Shown here: one piece after another, positions 1 through 8,713 of the stretch
Layout: each line of letters starts with the position of its first letter
Position numbering within the stretch: the first letter of the stretch is position 1
Source: Verrucomicrobiota bacterium
GTDB lineage: Bacteria; Verrucomicrobiota; Verrucomicrobiia; Chthoniobacterales; Terrimicrobiaceae
Length of the DNA: 64,000 nucleotides
Direction: 5' to 3'
Assembly: GCA_018970255.1 (NCBI GenBank)
Contig: JAGWWS010000002.1
Coordinates: forward strand, 54,719 to 118,718
The notes under the pieces: generated by a model
Database searches by the model: none
What the model was told of the DNA's origin: nothing
What the model saw: only the letters and a program-made list of their open reading frames with translations
Made by a program: the position numbers and the translations under genes

Positions 1-1
1 C

Positions 2-736
2 CTCTCCACCGGTCGAGTCACGTGGTTTGCAAACATAGATCTCGAACTGGTGAAAGGCGGCGGCTCCACACGCCGTCGCTATCTGGACTTTCTCGGCGCC
101 CAATGCGAACCGGGCTACTCCACCGCACTGCGAAACTACGAACGCGCACTCCGCTCCCGAAATGCCCTGCTTCGCGAAAATCGCCCTCGCTCAGAAATTG
201 AAGCCTTCGACCCGCTCCTGATCGAATCCGGCGAATTGCTTCTCCATGCGCGTGCCAAACTCTGCGTGGCGATCGCTCCCCTCGCCCGCGCCGCCTGCTC
301 GGAAATCTCGGGAAATTCGGATCTGCTCGAAATCTCTTATCAACCCGGTTGCAGCCAATCTTTCGCTGAAAATCTCGCTGTATCCCGCCCCGCCGAGGAA
401 CGCCTTCGCCAGACCGTGTGCGGCCCGCACCGCGATGACATCGAAATCAAATTGAACACGCTATCCGCCGCCTCCTTCGCATCGGAGGGTCAACAACGCA
501 CCATCGCGCTTGCCCTCAAACTCGCCCAGGCACGCCATCTCGCCGCCCTCCACGGAAAATCCCCCGTCCTCCTCATGGACGACATTTTCGGCGAACTCGA
601 CCCGCAACGCCGCAACCGCCTTCTCGCCTCCCTCCCCGAGACCCAAACCCTCATCACCACCACCTTCCTCGACTGGACCGATACCGCACAGGCCTCCACC
701 GTCCTGCATCTCGAGTCCGGCCGCCTTACTCCCTAA
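2..736 (+). CDS. recF: RecF, DNA replication/repair ATPase (C-terminal part, cut by window start)
   Basis: RecF is a cytosolic SMC-like ATPase that loads RecA at single-strand gaps. The frame is open from base 2, so the N-terminal Walker A half lies outside the window; 244 residues remain. The visible part begins with the family's GGGSTRRRYLD stretch (GTG at base 50 encodes an internal valine, not a start). Near the end are the ABC signature region SEGQQRTIALALKLAQA and the Walker B segment LLMDDIFGELD followed by the D-loop, all typical of RecF. recF often sits with dnaA and dnaN, which may lie upstream, but that cannot be seen. The gene ends 53 bp before leuA on the same strand. Confidence 0.95.
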   Translation, partial: LSTGRVTWFANIDLELVKGGGSTRRRYLDFLGAQCEPGYSTALRNYERALRSRNALLRENRPRSEIEAFDPLLIESGELLLHARAKLCVAIAPLARAACSEISGNSDLLEISYQPGCSQSFAENLAVSRPAEERLRQTVCGPHRDDIEIKLNTLSAASFASEGQQRTIALALKLAQARHLAALHGKSPVLLMDDIFGELDPQRRNRLLASLPETQTLITTTFLDWTDTAQASTVLHLESGRLTP

Positions 737-789
737 CCCTCCTGATTCCTTGGCTCCCGCACCGCACCGGTGCTAATTTTTCCCACCCG

Positions 790-2448
790 ATGCAATCCGC
801 ACCCGTCACAAAATACCGCCCGTTCCCGCAGGTGGACCTCCCCGACCGCCAATGGCCCTCGCGCACCATCACGGCCGCGCCCGCCTGGTGCAGCGTGGAC
901 CTCCGCGATGGCAACCAGGCCCTCGCCCAGCCCATGGGCGTGGAGGAGAAGCTCGAGTATTTCGAAATGCTCGTCCGCATCGGTTTCAAGGAAATCGAAA
1001 TCGGTTTCCCCGCCGCCTCGCAGATCGAGTTCGATTTCTGCCGCCGCCTCATCGAGGGCAACCTCATCCCGCCCGATGTCTCGATCCAAATCCTCTGCCA
1101 GTGCCGCGAGGACCTCATCGCGCGCTCGCTCGAAGCCCTCGCCGGCGCGCCCAGCGCGATTTTCCACCTCTACAATTCCACCTCACCGAAACAGCGCGAA
1201 TATGTCTTCAATGCCACCCGCGCCCAGATCATTGGCATCGCCACGCACGCCGTTTCGTTCCTCCGCAAAAAAATGCAGCCCCTCGCGGACTCCGGCTCCC
1301 GCATGCGGCTTGAGTATTCCCCCGAAAGCTTCACCAGCACCGAACTCGATTTCGCTCTCGAGATTTGCGAGGCCGTCACGGACACCTGGCAGCCCACGCC
1401 GGAAAACAAAATCATCCTCAACCTCCCCGCCACCGTCGAATACGCCACGCCGAATGTGCATGCGGACCAGATCGAATGGATGTCGCGCCGCCTCACCCGC
1501 CGCCACCTCACCACCCTCTCGCTCCACACCCACAACGACCGCGGCACCGGCACCGCCGCCACGGAACTCGCCCTCCTCGCGGGAGCCGACCGCGTGGAAG
1601 GCACCCTCTTCGGGGTCGGCGAGCGCACCGGGAACCTCGACATCGTCAGCGTCGCCCTGAACCTCTACACCCACGGCATCCACCCCGGCATCGACCTTTC
1701 CCGCCTGAATTCCATCCGCGAAGTTTACGAACGCTGCACCCGCATGGAGGTCCACCCGCGCCACCCCTACGCCGGCGACCTCGCGTTCACCGCCTTCAGC
1801 GGTTCGCACCAGGACGCCATCCGCAAATCCTGGGCGCGCCAGCAGCCCGGCCAGCCTTGGGATGTCCTCTACATCCCGATCGACCCCGCCGACATCGGCC
1901 GCAGCTACAAGGCGATCGTCCGCATCAACTCGCAGTCCGGCAAAGGCGGCGTCGCCTATGTCATGGAAACCGAGTTTGGCTACCAACTCCCCCGCTCCGT
2001 CCAAAAGGAACTCGGCCGCATCGTCAACGCCGTCTCCGACGAAAAAGGCACCGAGCTCGAGCCAGCCGAAATCCTCGCCCTGTTCGAAAAAACCTACATC
2101 GTCCCGGCCGGCGCCATCTCGCTTCAATCCTTCCACGCCACCCGCAAAGGCGAGGAAGTCCATGCCGAAGCCGAAATCGCCCTTGGCGGGAAAACCCAAA
2201 ATGTTTCCGGCAAGGGAAACGGCCCCATCGCCGCCTTCGCCGACGCCCTCTCGCGCACGGGGCTCCCCGCTTTCACCATCCAAAACTATTCCGAGCATTC
2301 CCTCGGGGCCGGAGCCGACGCCCGCGCCGTGAGCTACATCGAAATCCGCACCGCCGACGGCCGCACCACCCACGGCGTGGGGACCGACACCAACATCGAG
2401 CTGGCCCCCATCCGCGCCATCGTCAGCGCGCTGAACCGCTGTAGGTAA
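790..2448 (+). CDS. leuA: 2-isopropylmalate synthase
   Basis: Catalyses the first committed step of leucine synthesis, condensing acetyl-CoA with 2-oxoisovalerate. At 552 residues it matches the longer, actinobacterial-type LeuA class. The N-terminal TIM barrel carries SVDLRDGNQA (about residues 34-43) and the metal-binding HTHNDRG at residues 246-252. The last ~120 residues form the regulatory domain expected to bind leucine. No other leu genes are adjacent, and no leader peptide or attenuator is visible in the 53 bp upstream. The gene ends at a convergent intergenic region with hairpin repeats. Leucine feedback is expected from the family, not shown here. Confidence 0.95.
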   Translation: MQSAPVTKYRPFPQVDLPDRQWPSRTITAAPAWCSVDLRDGNQALAQPMGVEEKLEYFEMLVRIGFKEIEIGFPAASQIEFDFCRRLIEGNLIPPDVSIQILCQCREDLIARSLEALAGAPSAIFHLYNSTSPKQREYVFNATRAQIIGIATHAVSFLRKKMQPLADSGSRMRLEYSPESFTSTELDFALEICEAVTDTWQPTPENKIILNLPATVEYATPNVHADQIEWMSRRLTRRHLTTLSLHTHNDRGTGTAATELALLAGADRVEGTLFGVGERTGNLDIVSVALNLYTHGIHPGIDLSRLNSIREVYERCTRMEVHPRHPYAGDLAFTAFSGSHQDAIRKSWARQQPGQPWDVLYIPIDPADIGRSYKAIVRINSQSGKGGVAYVMETEFGYQLPRSVQKELGRIVNAVSDEKGTELEPAEILALFEKTYIVPAGAISLQSFHATRKGEEVHAEAEIALGGKTQNVSGKGNGPIAAFADALSRTGLPAFTIQNYSEHSLGAGADARAVSYIEIRTADGRTTHGVGTDTNIELAPIRAIVSALNRCR

Positions 2449-2462
2449 TCGCCTGTAGATTT

Positions 2463-2647
2463 TCCCGCGAAGGCGCGACGACGCGAAGCGGAAATGTAGC
2501 GCAGGCGTCCCGCCTGCGGCTTAAGGAGGTCAATTTCGGGCGCGACGCCCAACCTACTCCAGAAGCGCTCGATCGCATCGATTTCAAGACCACAGCTTCC
2601 CTGCCCAGTGCCGCAGGCACCCTTTGCATCATCGCGCCTTCGCGGGA
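2463..2647. repeat. Intergenic inverted repeat enclosing a REP-like hairpin
   Basis: The convergent gap between leuA and the flagellar operon holds two nested structures. The outer arms, TCCCGCGAAGGCGCGACGA at 2463-2481 and its reverse complement at 2629-2647, match at 18 of 19 positions. Between them sits a hairpin with arms GCAGGCG/CGCCTGC and loop TCC at 2501-2517, preceded by GTAGC. Related GTAG...GGCGTCCCGCC units recur at 6328-6388. No coding frame or T-tract terminator is apparent. It could serve as a bidirectional transcription barrier or be an inactive mobile repeat. Confidence 0.6.
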
Positions 2648-2655
2648 GACCCAAA

Positions 2656-3099
2656 TTATGCCCAGTTCTCGGTTCGAACAGGCTCGTCGTCGGTATACGC
2701 AGTTCGCGAGAGTGTGCGCACCTGCTTAAGACGCAGGCGAGCCGCATTCATTTCCTCGACCTCTTTTTTGACAGTATCGAAATCCGCCTCAAAAGCTTTG
2801 CGGTTTTCCTCCCTTTTTGCATCCGCCGCAGCCAGTCGCCGATCCAAAGCCGGGCGCTCAGACGGCTCGATTTGGATCGTTCCGAGGACAGTCGTTAGCG
2901 TCTCAATCAAAGATCCCTGCGCCGGTAATATCTCAAGGAGGCTGGAGATATCCTTTTTTCGGATGTAGAAAGCCTCCAACTCCAAATTTTTTTCATAACG
3001 GGAAAGAACCACCTCCAACCTCTCTTCCTCCGCGGTCATTTTTCTCAGCAGCTTGCCTGCCGCTGCTTTATTGGGAACCGGAGTCCGCCGAATCAGCAT
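2656..3099 (-). CDS. Small coiled-coil protein of the flagellar operon, FliT/FlgN-like
   Basis: A 147-residue, highly charged, probably all-helical protein (many E, K, R and L; no membrane segment). It is the last gene of the fliD-fliS operon and overlaps the 3' end of fliS by 7 bp, indicating translational coupling. The position directly after fliS and the small helical, coiled-coil character are what one expects of a FliT- or FlgN-type chaperone for the filament cap or hook-associated proteins. I see no decisive sequence motif, so the role rests on context. A plain hypothetical protein remains possible. Confidence 0.55.
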   Translation of the reverse strand: MLIRRTPVPNKAAAGKLLRKMTAEEERLEVVLSRYEKNLELEAFYIRKKDISSLLEILPAQGSLIETLTTVLGTIQIEPSERPALDRRLAAADAKREENRKAFEADFDTVKKEVEEMNAARLRLKQVRTLSRTAYTDDEPVRTENWA

Positions 3100-3527
3100 T
3101 TCGCGCCAAGACTCTCGACCGAACCGCCAGCTTGCTGCTGAGCAGATTGAACGAGCATCTGAGCCCAGGCGTCCCGAATGTCTTGCATGAAACCGGCCAC
3201 GACCTTGATTTTCTCGACATCCTTCTCACGATTGGCCTTGTTCAGATGATCCTGCATGAAGTCGTAAAGTCTGTAGAGATTCTCGGAGAATGCTCCCCCG
3301 ACTTCCATGTTCAAGGTGGCTTGCAATTCCGTGATGATCGCCTGAGTGCGCTGAATGTTATTGTGAATCGCTTCGGCACGACGCGCAAAATTATCCTCTT
3401 GAAATCCCAACTCGGCCGCCGCCATGAAACGCAACGCCCCATCATAGAGCATCAACACTAATTCCCCCGGCGAGGCAGTATTGGTCGCCGTCTTCCGGTA
3501 GATGTGAAGGGGGTTGTTGGATTTCAA
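3093..3527 (-). CDS. fliS: FliS, flagellin export chaperone
   Basis: A cytosolic chaperone that binds the flagellin C-terminus and keeps it export-competent. The 144 residues include the family hallmarks: an early Y-x(n)-SPGELVLMLYDGALRFM segment (about 10-36), then AIHNNIQRTQAIITEL and LYRLYDFMQDHLNKAN, matching the helical bundle of FliS. Length is normal for the family (about 125-145). It lies in the order fliD, FlgM-like orf, fliS, FliT-like orf, with a 4-bp gap to the gene before it. No flagellin gene is in this window. Confidence 0.93.
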   Translation of the reverse strand: MKSNNPLHIYRKTATNTASPGELVLMLYDGALRFMAAAELGFQEDNFARRAEAIHNNIQRTQAIITELQATLNMEVGGAFSENLYRLYDFMQDHLNKANREKDVEKIKVVAGFMQDIRDAWAQMLVQSAQQQAGGSVESLGAKC

Positions 3528-3531
3528 AATA

Positions 3532-3894
3532 TTAAGAGATGCGCCCGTTGGTCAGCTCAGAGGCGACAAAAAGCGTGGCGATCCCGTTGACCACGTTGAG
3601 GGCCGGGTAGTTCGGGTCCACATTCCACCTCTTGGCTTCCTCGACCTTGTCTGGACGAACATCCGCTTGGGTGGATGCCCACTCGCGAATCATTTCGCGG
3701 TGAGGAGCCTCGACAGTATCTGTGGCCGATTTGTATTGAGGGAGGTCCGTCTTGCCAGAGGCAATCACGGAATCCCGAACAGGAACCTCGCTCGCTCCGA
3801 CCTGGGGCGCGGACATGGTGCTTTTGGCAGTTGCCGCGTTGACCTCCGGCCAGACCGGCTGTGGCAATGGCGCGATAGGTTGAACGTTATTCAT
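3532..3894 (-). CDS. Small flagellar-operon protein with FlgM-like motif
   Basis: A 120-residue protein encoded between fliD and fliS. The first ~70 residues look disordered (P, A, S, T-rich). The C-terminal part has DVRPDKVEEAKRWNVDPNYP, which resembles the conserved anti-sigma-28 core of FlgM (a V-R-x-D-K-V segment followed by a G-x-Y-x-V/D-P region). A FlgM would bind FliA and restrain late flagellar genes until hook completion. The length suits FlgM (about 90-100) with an extended N-terminus. Against this, the sequence after the motif (NVVNGIATLFVASEL) is unusual and the match is short; a FlaG-like or lineage-specific protein is an alternative. A well-spaced GGAG precedes the ATG. Confidence 0.5.
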   Translation of the reverse strand: MNNVQPIAPLPQPVWPEVNAATAKSTMSAPQVGASEVPVRDSVIASGKTDLPQYKSATDTVEAPHREMIREWASTQADVRPDKVEEAKRWNVDPNYPALNVVNGIATLFVASELTNGRIS

Positions 3895-3922
3895 GGTGTT
3901 ACTCCGATTCTATTTGATGATT

Positions 3923-3950
3923 GTTATACTTTGGTGTTTATGGTTGTCAA
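3923..3950 (-). promoter_or_regulatory. Sigma-70-type promoter for the FlgM-like/fliS genes
   Basis: On the minus strand a perfect -35 TTGACA (3945-3950) is separated by 16 bp from a -10 TATAAC (3923-3928) in an AT-rich 120-bp gap downstream of fliD. Initiation would fall about 20 bp before the ATG at 3894. This suggests the FlgM-like, fliS and FliT-like genes can be transcribed separately from fliD by the housekeeping sigma factor. Confidence 0.6.
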
Positions 3951-4014
3951 AATCTTTTTGTGAATATCTTTTACCATCTTCTTATTTCGTCGGTTTTCTC
4001 GATTTCTTTAGAAA

Positions 4015-6216
4015 TTATTTATTGTTCGAGGCGAATGTCCTCTGCAGATAGGAACTTTGCTGCTGGAACTTGGACTGCGCTCGCTCCATCGCGATGAACG
4101 AGGACTCCATGAGCTGGCGTTGCGACTCGAGCCGACGCTCAAGATCCGCGATCTGCTTGTCCAGACTCGTGTTCTGCTTCTGGATCGAGGTCAGCTGGAT
4201 GCCGATTTTACCTGATGCCGCAGAAACATCGGTGGAACTATCGCCCAAAAGCGCGTTCAACCTGGGGATGAGTCCCGAAGAGCTTCTGGTGAAAAAATCC
4301 AACACAGCCGCTCCCTCAGTATTGATCTGACTTTCCAAAAGCGCAGCATTGGATAACGACAGAGTGCTTTCGATTCCACTTGTAGAAACACCTAGGTCCG
4401 CCAGACGGCGAATGCTTCCACTGCCCAAGGCATCCCGGAAAAGCGATTGCCTGAGAGAGCGGGAGATATCCGCCAGCTCCCGGCTTCCCGCCAAAACACC
4501 AGCCGTAACCTTGCCATCAGCGTAAGTAACCTTGGTGTGCTTTTCAATAACCGACTGAAGAGCATTGTATTTAGAAATAAAATCGTTAACAGCCTCTTTT
4601 GCGGCCGAGGAATCACCTTTGATGGTAATTTTTTCCGAAACTGTTGATCCTCCCAAAGCAATAGCCGGTTGCGCGGATGCATCAACACTCAATCCGCGAA
4701 TTCCATGCACAGTTTCACTAAAAACATTTGATCGACTCGTTAAATCGCCGCCATTATTCACGGTTACGATTGCATCCCGGCCGGCAGTGACACTTGTAAG
4801 AGAAGCAATGCCTGTTGAAAGGTTAACATTTCCGAATAGTGCCGCAACAACTCCACCCGTGTCCGTATCACTCCCTGGATCAGTAGAATCTAAATCCGTC
4901 GGATCGAAAATAGAAACAAATGTCCCAACATTCCCTGTGTTTTTATTTGTTAAGACGATAGCATCGTTTGCCAAATCATAGCTTGCAGTTACTTGAGCGG
5001 ATGATGCAGTGATTTTGTCGAGAATTGTTTGAATGGTGTCATTCAGGTCATAACTGATTTGTGCACCGTTGACATAAAAAGATCCAGGCCCAGACGGGGC
5101 AGTATCAAGATTCGCTGATGATAGCGGCTGATTTAGACCCACTTTCCCTAAGACTCCATCTGTAACATATCGATATGGGATGGGAACAGCAGTCGGGGTT
5201 GCCCTATCTGCTCCCGAAATGGATCCATAATCTTCAGTTGCATCTTTTGTTAGACCGAAAACATGCAGAATATCAGAATATGGGCCGGAGGAAGGTTCTT
5301 GAATGATAATACCTGACGGAGAACTTAGCTCAATTTGGCCGGTGGCACTGTTAAAAATTGCTGTTGAGCCTGGACCTAACGCATTAGTTAAATCGCCTAG
5401 AAAACCACCGAGACTTTGCGAGGCGCTTGGTACCACTCCAATATCTTGACCATTGATTCGGATGTAACCATCATCCGTCTCGTCGATAGCAAATCCGAAT
5501 ACAGACAAATGGGTATTCAGGTCGATAGAAGTCCCTGGAGGAACCAGTGTTCTCAAATCAGTCCCGCTATTGCGACCCTCCGTATTAATAGGATCGCTTA
5601 TTAAATTCATTGCTTGCAAAAAATTAGATGTGTCCGCCCCGCTTCCAAGAACAATCGGCGTGGTGCCGGAAAGAATAGAGAATTTTCCGGCAGAATAGGA
5701 AACACTTAACCCAGTAGCCCCAGCAATTCTATCCCTCACATCGTTGATCGAGTCAGTCGCAGCTACGTTGATGGTTTTTCCATTCACCGTAAAGAATCCA
5801 TAGGTAAGAGTCCTTCCTAAGGGCGTAGAGGCAAGTGAATTTGAAGGATTCAACGCCGCCGAATCTCCAATACCGGATCTACCTCTAACTACGCCGGCTC
5901 GGGCGGTTTGTTTGATAGTGAAATCATATTCTCCGGCAGAAGCGGTAGTCTCGGCGGTAGCCTTCCACTTGGTGTCGGGATTAGCAATGGATGCCGCCTT
6001 TTTGAGAAGTGCCTTCTCAGTTCCAATCGCTCCAACACTGGACTTGAGGGTCGTAACAGCAGAACGAACCTCGTTGAGAGCATTTGTCCGGGTCGACAAC
6101 TCTGCCTTCTCCCTCTGCATGCGCTTCTGTGGCGCCCGACTCACTTCGATGAGCTGGTCTACAATGCCCTTCCAGTCGAAACCAGAGGCCAGTCCAGATA
6201 ATGCCAATCCTGCCAT
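4015..6216 (-). CDS. fliD: FliD, flagellar filament cap (hook-associated protein 2)
   Basis: Forms the cap at the filament tip that guides flagellin polymerisation; secreted through the flagellar apparatus. The N-terminus (LSGLASGFDWKGIVDQLIEV) is the classic FliD_N signature and the last ~100 residues form the coiled coil expected of FliD_C. At 733 residues it is longer than most FliD proteins (about 450-660); the extra length is in the central exposed domains, whose DNA (roughly 4600-5850) is visibly AT-richer than the ends, a pattern common in variable surface domains. The initiator is the first ATG. It is followed by a FlgM-like gene and fliS. Upstream DNA has a weak TTGTCA element but no clear sigma-28 site. 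Confidence 0.92.
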   Translation of the reverse strand: MAGLALSGLASGFDWKGIVDQLIEVSRAPQKRMQREKAELSTRTNALNEVRSAVTTLKSSVGAIGTEKALLKKAASIANPDTKWKATAETTASAGEYDFTIKQTARAGVVRGRSGIGDSAALNPSNSLASTPLGRTLTYGFFTVNGKTINVAATDSINDVRDRIAGATGLSVSYSAGKFSILSGTTPIVLGSGADTSNFLQAMNLISDPINTEGRNSGTDLRTLVPPGTSIDLNTHLSVFGFAIDETDDGYIRINGQDIGVVPSASQSLGGFLGDLTNALGPGSTAIFNSATGQIELSSPSGIIIQEPSSGPYSDILHVFGLTKDATEDYGSISGADRATPTAVPIPYRYVTDGVLGKVGLNQPLSSANLDTAPSGPGSFYVNGAQISYDLNDTIQTILDKITASSAQVTASYDLANDAIVLTNKNTGNVGTFVSIFDPTDLDSTDPGSDTDTGGVVAALFGNVNLSTGIASLTSVTAGRDAIVTVNNGGDLTSRSNVFSETVHGIRGLSVDASAQPAIALGGSTVSEKITIKGDSSAAKEAVNDFISKYNALQSVIEKHTKVTYADGKVTAGVLAGSRELADISRSLRQSLFRDALGSGSIRRLADLGVSTSGIESTLSLSNAALLESQINTEGAAVLDFFTRSSSGLIPRLNALLGDSSTDVSAASGKIGIQLTSIQKQNTSLDKQIADLERRLESQRQLMESSFIAMERAQSKFQQQSSYLQRTFASNNK

Positions 6217-6327
6217 AATATTCGATTCGGAGGGTTTTAGAAAATCTTTAGGAGTTTTTCAAAAAATGACAAGCAGCGTCTTGAGAAAGCCAACTGGAGG
6301 GCGATGCTCCGCCTGAGCCCAAAACCG

Positions 6328-6388
6328 TAGCACAGGCATCCCTGCCTATGATCGTTCTCAACTCTAACAGGCGGGACGCCCGCCCTAC
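6328..6388. repeat. Pair of inverted REP-like elements
   Basis: Two copies of a GTAG...AGGC(G/A)TCCC(T/C)GCCT element face each other between fliD and the PEP-CTERM gene. The first, reading plus, has arms AGGCA/TGCCT (6334-6338, 6343-6347). The second, reading minus, has arms GGCGGG/CCCGCC with loop ACG (6370-6375, 6379-6384). This head-to-head layout is like bacterial REP doublets (BIMEs). The same family occurs at 2497-2519. No transposase is nearby. Confidence 0.6.
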
Positions 6389-6474
6389 GAAAAATCCGGC
6401 TCCACTCTCAGTCCTTTTAACTTTTCAACCCCCTCCCGTTCTCCGTGCCGCCGTGAGAGGAAAACGCCGTTGCT

Positions 6475-8532
6475 TTACGGCGCGTCCGGAAGGCACGTCC
6501 TACGTCCTTTGGGCAGCTGGCGTCTGCGAACGTGCCACAGCACAAAACCTACTCCAAATGAGAACAATGCCCAAGTCGATGGTTCGGGAATAACAGTTAA
6601 AGTTCCGGTGGATTGAGAAAAAGTCCAAAGTGTTCCATCTCCTGTATTCCGCTGCCAAGTATTTGCCGAAACCAGACTGAAGGAACCATCGTAGGAGCCA
6701 GCAACAGTGACAGAGGCGAAATTGCCGGACCTGCTTGGAGATCCAGCAAAGAGATTATAGGTATTGGGCGAACTTTCACTGACTCCAGAAATTTCGCCAG
6801 AAATGGACAGCGCCAGCGCTCCGCCGTAGGTTAATGCCCCGGTGACAGAGATGCTATCCGAACTCCCGCTCGAATTCGAGAGATCCATCCGGACAGTTCC
6901 GCCACTATTCAAGGTGAGGCCCGCGCCGGCGGTGATCGTTCCGAATCCACCAACACCATTTCCGGGAACAAGATTGGCCGAGTTGTTTAAGGTCACCATT
7001 CCTCCGAATGACGCATTTCCAGCCAATGATCCACTGGATACGGTCACAGCACCTGCCACAGAATTGCCGACAAACTCCAATGTTCCTCCACCACTTTTAG
7101 TGAGTATTCCAGTGCCACTGATTCCACCAGTAAAACGGAGTGTGGCCGCGGCGTTATTCACATCCACTGCAGCTCCACCACTGCCGACTGTGAAACCACG
7201 ATTCGTAGTTGCGCTTGCGCCCGTATACTCCAACTCTCCACCGTTCAGAACAAGGTTGCTTGCGGCGCTTGAGGATTGTCCGATACCGCTTACAGAGCCT
7301 CCATTTGCTATTGTGTTGAAACTGAGAGTGCCTGAGTTTAATGTAGTTACTCCAGAATAAGTATTTGAACCGGCTACGGTCAAAACCGCACTCCCATTTT
7401 TTGTAAATCCCCCGGAACCGGAAATCACGCCTAAAAACGTTTGAGAAGAGGTTTGATTGACGGTCAGAGTTTGACTCGCCGATATGGCGATTTCTCCGCC
7501 CGTCCCGCCTCCGCCGGAGAGTGGGCCGATCGTTTCGCTCCCAAGCACATTCAAACGAACCCCGGAGCTATCTGCAAGAGTCACTGCGCCACTATCCGAT
7601 ATTGCGCTTCCACCACTGATGGCGAGTGTTCCCCCGCTGATCGTCGCCGTTCCGGAAAAAGAGTTGGTTCCATTCAATGTCATGGTTCCGGAACCGGTTT
7701 TCGTTAAGCTTCCGCTACCAATAATCCTTCCAGAGAAAGTCTGGTCACCGGTTTCAGCAACCGTCAAAGTTCGACTTGCATCAATGGTGACATTTCCTCC
7801 AGTGGTCCCACCGCCCCGCAAAGATCCGATCGTTTCACTGGCCGAGATCTGGAGAGTCACATTGGCGGTATTTGCGAGCGTAATCACACCGGAATCGTAG
7901 ATGGCGTCACCAGTGCTACTATTGAGAACCAAGGTGCCTCGATTGATGCTTGTAGTTCCAGTGTAGGTATTCTGCCTAAAAAAAGTGAGCGTGCCATTTC
8001 CGGATTTGGTTATTCCCCGCGAACTGGAATCATCAGCAAAGCTACCATAAACATTGATATTTGACGTCGCGTTCGCAGTAATCGTTATCGAGTTTCCAAG
8101 AGTGATCGTGCCAATATCAACAGTTGTATTTCCTAAGTTAAAAGTTTTAGAGCTATGAAGGTTTGAGAGGCTTCCACTCAAAGTAAACGCACTCCCAGTT
8201 ATCGTCAAAGCTGAAGCCCCGAAAGTGGAATTCATCGTAATCGAATTCGCAGTGAATGTTCCTGCTGATAAATCGTTTGAGGTCGTAAGACTCAATCCAC
8301 TTGCGGGGTTGAAGAAAATATCTTCGGTTCCGGATGGCACCCCCCCCGACCATCGAGCAGTGCTGTTGTCGCTCCAATTTCCAGAGTCCGTTCCGGTCCA
8401 TGTTGTGTTATTGGCGAGACCCGAACTACTCAAATGGCAGAACAACATTGTCCAAAGAGCACAAACACTCAAGCTTCTCACCAAGCTGAATGAGGCTCTA
8501 GAGGAACAAGAAATGTTTCTTCGGGGGTGCAT
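6475..8532 (-). CDS. PEP-CTERM protein with autotransporter-associated beta-strand repeats
   Basis: A secreted, Gly/Ser/Thr-rich protein of 685 residues. The ATG at 8532 is chosen over an upstream TTG (8565) because GAGG lies five bases before it and it starts a good signal peptide: basic MHPRRN then a hydrophobic stretch ending SSSGLA. The body is made of repeats such as SGNGTLTFFRQNTYTGTTSI and GSGTMTLNGTNSFSGTATIS, the PATR-type beta-helix repeat. The C-terminus carries VIPEPSTWALFSFGVGFVLW then HVRRR, a complete PEP-CTERM sorting signal, so it should be cleaved by an exosortase not found here. The final LPKGRRTCLPDAP is unusual for this signal and seems read from an intergenic repeat. DNA is less GC-rich than the neighbours. 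Confidence 0.88.
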   Translation of the reverse strand: MHPRRNISCSSRASFSLVRSLSVCALWTMLFCHLSSSGLANNTTWTGTDSGNWSDNSTARWSGGVPSGTEDIFFNPASGLSLTTSNDLSAGTFTANSITMNSTFGASALTITGSAFTLSGSLSNLHSSKTFNLGNTTVDIGTITLGNSITITANATSNINVYGSFADDSSSRGITKSGNGTLTFFRQNTYTGTTSINRGTLVLNSSTGDAIYDSGVITLANTANVTLQISASETIGSLRGGGTTGGNVTIDASRTLTVAETGDQTFSGRIIGSGSLTKTGSGTMTLNGTNSFSGTATISGGTLAISGGSAISDSGAVTLADSSGVRLNVLGSETIGPLSGGGGTGGEIAISASQTLTVNQTSSQTFLGVISGSGGFTKNGSAVLTVAGSNTYSGVTTLNSGTLSFNTIANGGSVSGIGQSSSAASNLVLNGGELEYTGASATTNRGFTVGSGGAAVDVNNAAATLRFTGGISGTGILTKSGGGTLEFVGNSVAGAVTVSSGSLAGNASFGGMVTLNNSANLVPGNGVGGFGTITAGAGLTLNSGGTVRMDLSNSSGSSDSISVTGALTYGGALALSISGEISGVSESSPNTYNLFAGSPSRSGNFASVTVAGSYDGSFSLVSANTWQRNTGDGTLWTFSQSTGTLTVIPEPSTWALFSFGVGFVLWHVRRRQLPKGRRTCLPDAP

Positions 8533-8713
8533 TACATCCTCAAACGATTGCCCTAATCCAAGCAAGGTTCAAGGTATTTGTCACATTCCGGGAAAGTGGC
8601 ATATTTCAGATTTCGGCTTGAGATAGTCTGCGCAAGCAGCAGACAAATACTAGGAGTTTTGGCACGCACAAACCGATTGGGGTTCGAGACAAAATTCGCT
8701 ACGCTCCTTTCAG

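Noticed and set aside
8533..8713. Sigma-54-type promoter (TGGCACG at about 8661) before queD
   Set aside because: The matching TTGC element at the required spacing is absent.
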